A DNA stretch of 64,000 bases from Polytrichum commune (Eukaryota; Streptophyta; Polytrichopsida; Polytrichales; Polytrichaceae). The stretch is taken from assembly GCA_950295325.1 (NCBI GenBank), contig OX485803.1, positions 4,216,001 through 4,280,000 on the forward strand. The letters run 5' to 3'. This document shows, piece after piece, positions 1-10,000 of the stretch. Position 1 is the stretch's first letter; each line of letters starts with the position of its first letter. A program made the translations under genes and the position numbers. The notes beneath the pieces were generated by a model. The model did no database searches, was not told where the DNA came from, and worked only from the letters and a program-made list of their open reading frames with translations.

Positions 1-4
1 TGAG

Positions 5-577
5 AGGCAGGGGATGGTGTAGGTGATGGTGAATACCGGTCATCTTGCGAGGTTTCACGGATGGAGTGGTATGTAGAAATGCTGGTATAAGCATTAGTAT
101 TGGTGTTGTTCGAACTTTTTATGTGTATTTGCCAGTTTCTGCATATCGGTGAGCTGAACAGGGGGTGATGGCTTGATGGGCAGGGAGCGAGGGAGCAAGG
201 GAAGGTGAGGCAACGGTGACAGGGCGATCAGGGAATGGTGAGAGAATGTGGGAATGGAAGTAGAGTAGAGGAGGAGGAGGAGGAGGTCTCCGGATAATAT
301 TTCTGATGACAAGGTCATGGTTAATGGCAGGGATGGTGATGGTTATGGTGAAGTCCGGTCATCTTGCGAGGCTTCACGGATTCACCGGTATGTAGCAATG
401 CTGATATGAGCATTTATTTGGATGTTGCATGAGCATTTTATGTGCACTTGCCAGTTTCTAAGTATCGGTGAGCTGAACAGGGGTTGATGTCTTGATGGAG
501 ACAATGTGGCTACGATGACAGGGCGATGAGGGAATGGTGAGAGAATGTGAGACCGGAAGTAGGGACGAGGAGGAGGA
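5..577. repeat. Tandem direct duplication, unit about 320 bp, upstream of INCENP
   Basis: Two diverged copies of the same block lie head to tail. Copy 1 runs from about 5 to 281 and copy 2 from about 324 to 577. Shared landmarks are CATCTTGCGAGG (41 and 360) and TATCGGTGAGCTGAACAG, both offset by 319 bp. AGGGCGAT followed by AGGGAATGGTGAGAGAATG (221 and 520) is offset by 299 bp, so copy 2 has lost about 20 bp. Both copies end in GAGGAGGAGG runs. Minus-strand reading frames here look incidental. The block may be part of the INCENP promoter or simply a local duplication. Confidence 0.85.
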
Positions 578-1044
578 GTGATGTTTTTATCTACGTGATG
601 TAACGAGAATGTGACAAGAGTGAGAGTCTGGCGACAGGATGATATTACTTCCGTTCCTTGTTCTTGGTGGTTGGTCGTAATTTTCACGCTGCGTAGAGAG
701 TGATGAATGATGAGGGCATGGTTCGTGGAGGTTTCGAGCGAGATTTGTGGCTCTGTATGATGCAACAGGGAGATTTGACTTTGGAGAAAATGGCTCCTCA
801 TTAACCAAGTAATCAGCTTTCTTTCAATGAGGTCCATCACTTCTTCAATTCCTCTCCTTATGCCAATTTTCTGTAACTGGTCTAAGGGAGATGGACGTCA
901 TGCAGAACTGTAGGGTTTCCTGTTATTGATGGTGTCCTTTTTTCGCTATTTGTAGAGTCTGCATATTTTCGGCTGCCCAGATGAAGCGATAGCGGTGGCG
1001 AAGCAGGGGATAGGAATTTTGATAGGTGCAGAAAGGTCTGCAAT
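578..1044 (+). promoter_or_regulatory. Proximal upstream region and probable 5' leader of INCENP, with a minimal uORF
   Basis: No gene is seen here. An upstream ATG at 981 opens a three-codon frame (ATG AAG CGA TAG, 981-992) 53 bases before the INCENP start. The frame of the main ORF has a stop (TGA, 982-984) and then no ATG before 1045. A pyrimidine-rich stretch ending in CCCAG at about 980 could be a 3' splice site of a leader intron, but I see no partner donor I trust. No convincing TATA box was picked out. Whether the mini-uORF is transcribed is unknown. Confidence 0.4.
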
Positions 1045-4000
1045 ATGGAGGCAATTTTACACTCCGCTCTCCTTCGAAGGGAGAGGGTGGAGTTACAATA
1101 CGAGGCAGAATTTGAGCAACAGGGGCAGCTCCTTTTCACGTATACAGAATCATTATTTAACATTCTGCCCATCCAGCCAAGTAATAAACGTCCGAGGGTA
1201 GCATGTGGATTCCAGTTTGAACAAGTTCCCAGTTGCTACGATAAGGAGAACCTAGTCAGGGCTCCGAAGTACTCAAATGAATATGCCATGAAGTGGCAAG
1301 GGACGAAGGAGCCCCACTCCAGAGCACTTGCAGATAAAGATCCAAACATCAGGGTCTATGATAGTTCTGTCAAGAATTTAGCCTGCGTGACCACAGGAAG
1401 GGCAGATAATAGACGTCGAGTAATAATTCCCACTGTATCAGAACCTCCAAAGTGCTGTAATTGTCAAGCCCCACTGCACAATGCTGATGCGGAACGAGAG
1501 GTGAATCCTAGCACTCAATTCTCAGTCGGACTTCCCGTGAAAATGGAAGTTGATGAAAGAGCTGGTGAAGAGCGACATGTCTCTTCTCCACAGAATGGCA
1601 CACATTCTCTGAGCAACAGTAATAGGAAGAGAACACGAAATGAAGGCGATGGTGCTATTTATGTTTATGAAGATAATGTCCACGAGGGTTTCCAAGAGCA
1701 GGAGACTGACATTGAGGAGAGGGCTAAGAAGGTGATGGCAAAGTCAGTTGATGAGAGGAGTGATCAAAACTTGGCGAGAAAGGGGGTCGTGGAGGAGGAC
1801 CAGGAGGATGATTTACGCCGCCCTTTGCCTAAACAAATGACCGCAGGACCCGGTAGGAGAGGTCGCGCCAAACGTTTGCAAGAGCCCGAAATTCAAGTTG
1901 AGGAGAGAGCTGAGAAGGCAACGGCAGAGTCAGTAGATGAAAGGGGTGTTCAATGCATGGCAGGAAAGGAGGGTCCTGATGTGGGGGTCGTGGAGGAGGA
2001 GCGGGAGGGCAGTTCATGCATCTCGGTGCCTAAAAATAAGACTGCGGAACCTAGTAGGAGAGGTCGACCCAAACGTGCAGCTGCAGCCTCAGCAGCTACT
2101 GCCCAAATTCCACAACGAGTTACAAGAGCTCAGGCCCGCAAGCATGAACCTTCTAGTGAACCTCCTAGATGTGAAACGACATCTGAGCTGATGTCAACTT
2201 CTCAACCAAGCACCAAGAGCATAGCACGAGAGGAAAAGAAAGTGAGCAGTGTTGTGACACCTGGGATTGAAGAGCCTGGTGTACAACTGGCAGAATGTAA
2301 TGTTGAACCAACCTGTGGTACTTATGGAGCAGGAACCTCAGATGATGGAAGGCATCAAAGTTTACAGGGTCATTTCCATGACACAAACGAACTGAAGATC
2401 GGTGCACCATGTATAGAGACCAGTTCAGAGGGGCAGGTTCTCAATGGGGTATCTCTTGTCAAGGAACGAATATCGGTCATTGCAAGCGGACAACCAGAGG
2501 ATGTTGGAGAGAGAATGGTAGCCATGCTGTTAGACAGTAACAAGTTGATGCCTGACAAAGAGGCAATACCAAGTGCAGTTCTGGGTATGAATGGTAAGAA
2601 AGGAAAAGGCACAGGGGCCAAGCTTTCTCTTACTAAGCCTTCTGCCCAAGATGAAAACGAAGTATCTGCTGTACCACTCGCAAACGATCCTAGACTGGCT
2701 CCTATTGCTACTGATGCCGAAGTTGTGAAGGTGAGTCCCTTGCACTCGTTGAGTTCAGAGGGAATTTATTTTCCCGTGACAGTGTTGGGCGATAGGATTG
2801 GACAACCGGATGATTTTGTAGTGAAAAGGTTTAAGAAGACTCCAAAACGAACAGGAAGAATAGCCTTTAAGAGCATGTCACCTAGCATAGATGAGTCTGA
2901 AGTCAGACCATCAGATACTAAAGCTCAGCCACTGCAACCGAGATTCAATGTCACTGGGACTGGGAAACAGAATGCAGCAGTTGGTGATTTGATCATGCTG
3001 GCCTCTGAAGCAGAAGCGTTGCACAAAACCAAGCTCAATGAAGTAGGGAATGATCAAGGAGTTGTAGTGCCTGCTGTGGCAGAAGAGCCTAATCTTGTGA
3101 AGGGAGAAACCTTGTCAAGTGAGCAGGATGCAGTCAACACTACAATGCTTGAAATGTCAAGAGTGAGGGATTTCAAGAAGTCCAGTCATGCCAAAAGTGG
3201 AACAGGGTGTATGGAAGCGTTCCCTGTTAAAGGTGTGCAGACCCTGGAGAGGTGTGTTGCCTTGCAAGCACATTCAGAAAGACCAAGTTTGGACAAGATG
3301 AACTTCAGACCAAAGCAGAGTTCTTCACATGTGAAACTTGAATCAGTAGTTGCTGGTATTCAGACACATCAATGTCCAGGGTGCCATGTGGAGGTACCAA
3401 CAAATCAAAGAGTGTGTGCACTGCCTGTGAAGATTGAATCAGAAGAGTTGGTACATGGGGGTGCATCTCATGTGAAGGAGAGAACAAGGGTTGCTCCAAG
3501 CACACAAATAACAGAATCTGAGGAGCATTTGATATCTATGTCCTCAAAGAGCACATTGATTATTACTCAGAGGCCAACAAAACAGAAACTGGCATCTCCT
3601 GTGGCCCTCAGCGGGGAAGCAGGAGAAGAACGTGTAGGGCTGCTGGGGTTGTTGGATCTGCAGAACATGGCAGACACTTCAGGGTTCCATAAACTGGACC
3701 AGGTGACAATTCTGAAGCAACACAAAGACCGGATTGAGTTGTCAGATGGAACTAGTTTACCAGCACCAGCCCAGGAAGATATTACACCTCTGGATAATTT
3801 TCTTGGGAGAAGGTCTAAAAACTTTCTAGCACCCAGAGGGCGAACAGCTTTAAGGAGCCTTTCACCTGACTCAAAGAATTCTGAAGATAGGCCAGCAGAA
3901 AGCTCAGGTCAGCTATTGCAACCATGCAGTAAGTACAGGTTGTCCCAAAACCCAGAACCAATAAGCATTGAGAGAAACAGTATAGCAGATCATTTGATTG

Positions 4001-7000
4001 AGAACCTAAAAAAGTGCACCTCAGAAGCACAGGTACTGGAGACGAGCAATTCGAGTATATTATGTGGTACTCAAGTAGTTGCAGTAACTGCAGTGGTTCC
4101 ATGTGGGGGAGAGTCTGGAGGTGCCGAAGATGTTTTATCAGGGAACACTTCTAAAGCATGGTTAATGGGCAGCGTAGGCACAAGAAGAGGATCTTCTCTA
4201 GTGATGTCTGGAAATCCAGTGTCAAGGATTATGCAGAAAATTGAAGCAGCTGGTCAAGTTCATGATAAGCATCATATGTCAGCCTCTGGTTTACAAAGCT
4301 TAAGTCTGTCCAAATCCACTTTGAAATGTGATTTAAGTGGAAATTATACCTTGCCTATAGCGCTGGAAGAATATGGTTCTGCTGAGCAAGGGACTTTAAA
4401 AGGTCTACAGGCCATTGAGAAAATTGTTGGGTTGCCTCCACAAATCGAGGAACTTGGTGCGGAAGAGACAAACTCTAAATCCAATAACAGCAGTTCAGAT
4501 TTGAAGGCGGAAGCAGAAGTCGCTGAGATTCCAAGATATCAGTTTTTAGAGATGCATTTGCACTCACCAAAGTGTCACTATTTAGCAGCTGTAAGTGTCG
4601 GTTCAGAGGAACAGATTCGCAGTAGGAAATTTATGGTTGAAGAAAGACTTGCGAAAGGTGGAACAGGCTTTGTGACAGTGGATCCTTGTAGAGAAGAGTC
4701 AGAAGGTTTGTCACCCAAGAGGAAAGTCCATTCGCTCATAATGAGTGGTGAGGCTGGAAGGTGTGGGCCTGGAGTTAAGAGAAGCAACATCCTTTCAAGG
4801 GACACCTGTATTTCATATGATGTGCTGGGGGTGGACCCTGTCAAAATTGGCGGAGATATCCCTGTTTCAGCTTTGGATTGTGGGAATGTGGATAGCCTCT
4901 CTGTCCATATTGACTCACAAGTTGAACATGAGGTTCATCAACAGGTGGACCCTGATGTTGATCATGTAACTGAGAATCATGGCCAACCTCATTCATATCA
5001 GGATGTTGATACTGACGCTGTCAATTTCAATCAAACTGTGGATCTTGATGATCCATCAAAATGTGAGATGGTTCTTGGTGCTAGTAAAGTTTGCAAAGCT
5101 GAAATTTCCAGAGCAAGTCGTGTCCTGATAGAGCAGCCTAGTTTGTCAGAGGCTGTAGGTCTCTTACATTTTGATGCCATTTGTCGAGCCTCCAAGAGCT
5201 CAAATCATCTACCAGGTGAACATGAAAGTGGTCAAGCTTTGAACATTGTTGAAATTTCCTCTGAAAGCGGCGAAGATGAAGCACCTGACCTTGGTATGAC
5301 TGTGCGTAACTTATTTGAAACCTCGCATTTCAAAGCACAACCTGAGAGCAGCAACCCTCAAGGTTTTCAACTTGATGGTGTTCAGTCTCAGAAAGTAGGC
5401 ATGGACAATCATTCTGGGGTTGATGCGCTTGCTTTAGATGATGACAAAGATTTAATAGAGTCCAGGTCCTTTGGAAAGAGAGATGAGCTCAATTCTGGGG
5501 AAGAAGCTGTCTTCCTGGAGCATGATATGTATCCTGATGTCACTCTCACCCTGGACCGATGGCAGTATAGAAAAAGGCTGTCACCGAGATCCAAAGCAAG
5601 AGCACGGAGATGGAAATCGGATGTTGCACTGCAAGGCGAGGATCATGGGCAAGGGCAGGCTGCTGATGTGCCTACTAGTTCGCCTAATCGGGCCACATCT
5701 TCAAAGAACAAATCCATTGAATTGGTTTCGTATGAAGCCTTTCTGCAAACGCCTCTTGCTGAGGTACATAAAGTAGCCACACTGGCATCAAGTTCAGGTG
5801 GTGAGGATGCTACCAATCGGGACTCCATCCTTCAGCAGGTAAGGCTGTTCAACATGGTGGTGAAGACTTCCAATTAACTATGTAAATTGTCTTGTAATTT
5901 GGAGTGTTATATTCTAGGAGCTCAAATTTCTGGTCCAAATTTCCTGTACAATATGTATTTTGGAAAGTCTACTTGAAAGACCGCACCTAGGTTATGGAGA
6001 AGCATGTGGAGTCTTCAGAGCTCACCAATTCTAGTAGATTGACGGATCATCTGAACCTTGGGGTATCGTATGTGCACTGTCAAGCTTTGATTGTTCTCTG
6101 ATGGTGTTGATGTGTTGTTACCTGCTCATTTTCTTTTATGTTTGGACAGAGTGGGTCATATCAAGCAAAGAGAAGTACCAGACCTTCTATTGAATCTCTC
6201 AGCAACGAAATCTTTAGTCAAGCTTTTCAAGATGGTGAAGACATGGAACATAGTAATTATGAATGCGAGATTATGGAGGCGATTGATGAGGTTTGTACTC
6301 TTAGTGAATGTGGGGACTGTATTGATGACTTTGAAACTCTTTATTGAGACTAGCCAAGCTAATGTGGACTTGATAACTGGAAACCTGTGTATCAAGTTAA
6401 CATTTGCTTTTTATTTTATGCTTCCTTCTCCCATACAAAATGACTTCACTTCTCCTTCAAACAACAGTTTTGACAATGCTGTACTATTTTCTGTGCAGCA
6501 ACCTGAAAACGTCAACTCCATGCCACTATTGCAGAGCATTTATAAACTCAGCAAAGCATGCGAGATGGAGATGATCAGTGCCAGTAAGTTTCTTGAAGAG
6601 GGAGACCAACAACAGGTGGAATGCCTGATAGCGAGTGCAAATCGGATTGTTGAGCATCTGTCAATTAAAAAGGCACTCCCAGTCAGTGCTCTGCTGAAAA
6701 CTCCAAAACCTAACACTTCCACACTCAACAATTCCAAATCATCTGATTGCAGTCCAAGGGATGTGTATCCGGAGAAATTTAATTTGTTTAGCTCTACTCA
6801 ATGTGCACTACCATGTAGTCCTAGAGAAGACTACGATAGTCTTCCTGCTTATCCTACGATTCCTAGCTTCTCTCCATCAGCTTCTCCATCTGGAATTCCT
6901 ACAGACTTGCCAACTGCTGTCAATGATGTTACTCTGCTGACAGAGAACAACACATCTACAAGCACAAAGCATGTGAATCAGGTCAATTTGGCTGGGTCCA

Positions 7001-10000
7001 TGCTGCCAAATTCTGACTTTGCTTTCTTCCAATCTGGTAACGAAGCAGCATCTGTTGCAAGTCCTGCTCACTTTAAACCGGTTTGTAGTGACCGGATTCC
7101 GAGGATTGCAAGTGCCTGCAAAAACTGTTTGTCACAGGAAGGTGCTCCTGCCTCCCCAAGCTCGTCATCAACTGTAGCGGATCACTTCAATCCCGCTGCA
7201 CCTATTGTGAAACTAACTCCAGTCAACTCTACATCCTTCACTGGTCGCCCAGCGAGATTGAAAATAACAGAATCTCCTTTGCTGTCTACTGGAACTGCAT
7301 CCACTATAAAAAACGTAACTTTTCCAGGAGTTTCAGGTCCAGAATGCGAAGATGAAAGTATCCTGCTGCGTGGAGTGGCACGGCAGCTGACTCTAAGGCC
7401 AACAAGTGAGAGTGCAGAAGGCTTCTTGGCTTGCAGGTCTGGTAGTCCCTTACAACAGAAGGCCGCATGTAAGGAAGATGGTAGCTCAACATTGTCTCAG
7501 CTGCACTCTTGCCTCCATCCTCATGACTTGCAGACATCGAGCTTAATACCTGAGACCGTGAAAGGTTTTGATGCCAGGACAGGTTCTTTGTCAAACTACT
7601 CTGACTACCCAAGATCTTCAACCCAAAAGCATGAACTTTCTGTCAAGCTTGCAGCCAATCAATGGGAATTTCCGAATGTGAGTGCCATGGGATCTCCAGT
7701 ATCTGTTGAAGTGGTCAAATCTAGAGCTGAAGATGGCGACAATGTTGTTGGAGATCTGAAGTCTTCCTGTTCTCGGCAAAAACAAGTCTTTGGTGGGTTG
7801 TCTCCACCATATCATATAAGAAGTAAGCAGATAGAGGATGGTGCACAATCATCCAAAGAGGCAGTGGCACTGGATGAGACATTCATCCAAAAGGACATGG
7901 GAGGTGTCACTAAGGGCTTATTATTGTCATCGACTACAACCAGTCATTCCACCCAACCAGGTGCTGCTGTTGTGCTTCCGTTCCAGCTAGCTCCTTCCCA
8001 TATTGTAAGCCAAATCCATGCTTGCTCTGAGTCAGCTGCCAATTCGGACTTTACATTTGGAGTACCTTCAGGTCTGAAAGCAAGGATTTCTTTGAGTCTA
8101 TCCTTGAAACCAGGCAAAGAGAAACCCAATGGTTTGCAGGACTTCAATTCTGGAAGTCATGATTCTTTTCCTTACAACAGCTCCCTAGGGGTGCCGGTTG
8201 CTGGTGTGGAAAAGCAGACAAAAAAGCAAGGAACTCCAGCCCGAATGCACACTACTTCAGAAGATAGCCCCCAAGAACTGCAGGATGGCTATGAAGTTGC
8301 CTTTGAAAGACAGCTTGGCTTACCTCAACAGAACAGGGTTTCTGAATTACATTCAAATGAGAGCGATTACACAAAAAGAACTTTCCTACCTGGAGAAATT
8401 TCAAGTCCCTCTAAAGAGCTTGTTGCGGAGGCTACTGCCCATTTAACCTCAAATCAAACTGTTGAGCCTCAACGTTCTTCAAATATTGTTGCTGATCCAA
8501 CTCTTAAACGTTCAAATTTGGTATCAAGTTTTCGATCATTTGTACCACTTGTTCATCAACATCAACCAGTTGCTCCATATCCCGATGGTAAGCTCCATGT
8601 AGATCTTCAATGGTTCATACTTATGTTGCCTAAAGTTTGCAATGTGCAGACCTTAAGTGGGAAGGATCCATTGACAAGACCATTAGTATTTAATATTGAA
8701 GAAAATTTCAATGTAATACTGCTCCTGCAGGAAAGCGTGATGTGAAGGTGAAGGCACTGGAAGCCGCTGAAGCAGCTAGGAAACAGGCTGAACAACGTGA
8801 AATAGAGAAACAGGAGCGTAAGAAGGCCATGGAGTTGGCCAAGCGCGAGAAGATGGAAAGAGCTGCTCAAGAAAAATTGAGACTGCAGCAAGCCCAAGTA
8901 GGACATGAAAACCAGGAGCCAAACAAGTCTGCTATGGAGACCAGGGTAAAGCCTGTTTCTGCAGGGATGACGAAGACAGCACTAGCAGACTCCTCAAACC
9001 ATCATGGGACCAATAATCCAAATGTCCTTCTGAAGGTTAGCACCAGAAGCCTCGATTTCAATGTTTGATCTTGGCGAAACACTTCACTTCCAAGGTTTTT
9101 TTAAGAATGTTCTGTACTTACAAACGGAGAAAGTCAATATTCTACTGAATTATTTGTTGAAGATTATAATCTGTAGGGCGTCAATGGTGGAGTGTGGGCA
9201 CTACTGGCTGTGGTATTAAGCATGTACCTGGATCTCTGTAAAGTAGTCCTTCACCAACATCCTAGCAGCTGTGGTAATGTAAATACTATGTGCAGTGAAG
9301 GGATGAGGTTTTCACAATATCCAAACCCACAGCTAGTCTGGTGGTAAGCTATCAAGACTTAAGGATCTTAAGAATTTGGTCAAGATAAGAATCTGAGTTA
9401 GATGAAACTTGGCAGGTCAAGAGGGCAATGGAGTCGAAGTCAAAAATGGAACACAACAAACAAGAAAGGTTACAGGAGGAGCTGCGAAGAAAGGAGGAAG
9501 AGTGGAAGAGGAAAGAAGCAGAGGTTGCAGCTCGCAAGCGGAAGCGCGAAGCTGCTGAGAAGAAAGACAGAGAGGAGAAACGGAAACGCCAGGAAGAAGC
9601 TGCCAAGGCCCATCGGGTGATGGAGGAGCGCCAAAGAATAGAATTAGAGGAGAAGGCGCAAAAGAGAAAAGCCTTGGTAAGCTTTAGCTACTTTGTGTTT
9701 GTCATTTCTTGAGGACCAATGCTTGACCAACTCTTTGTATAAACACTTGCATAAAACTATGCAGGTTATCTATGGTTGACATTTCGTTGTTCCTCTATCA
9801 ACATAAATTTCATGCATAAGTGTGGAATGTATCAGGAGGAAAGTGAGAGGGAAAGAAAGGCCATGGAGGAGGAAATGAAGCGGCAGAAACGCCTTGAGAA
9901 ACAGAAGGAGATTGAGCTACGGAGGAAGGAAGACCAAGATAACAAGGCTGCATGGCTGGATTCAAAGGAGGCCTCTCGAAAGCGCAAGGAGGAGGCTGCC

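Noticed and set aside
1453-1470. Zinc finger at CCNC in INCENP (residues 137-140)
   Set aside because: Only one CxxC pair is present, with no second pair at a suitable distance.
1829-5828. Minus-strand and alternate-frame ORFs of 60-100 codons across INCENP exon 1
   Set aside because: They overlap a long, well-supported sense frame and show no conserved features.
6091-6498. Extension of the exon 3 frame upstream to 6091
   Set aside because: It begins at TTG and crosses a clear intron; the exon 2 frame (6150-6290) with matching splice sites fits the protein better.
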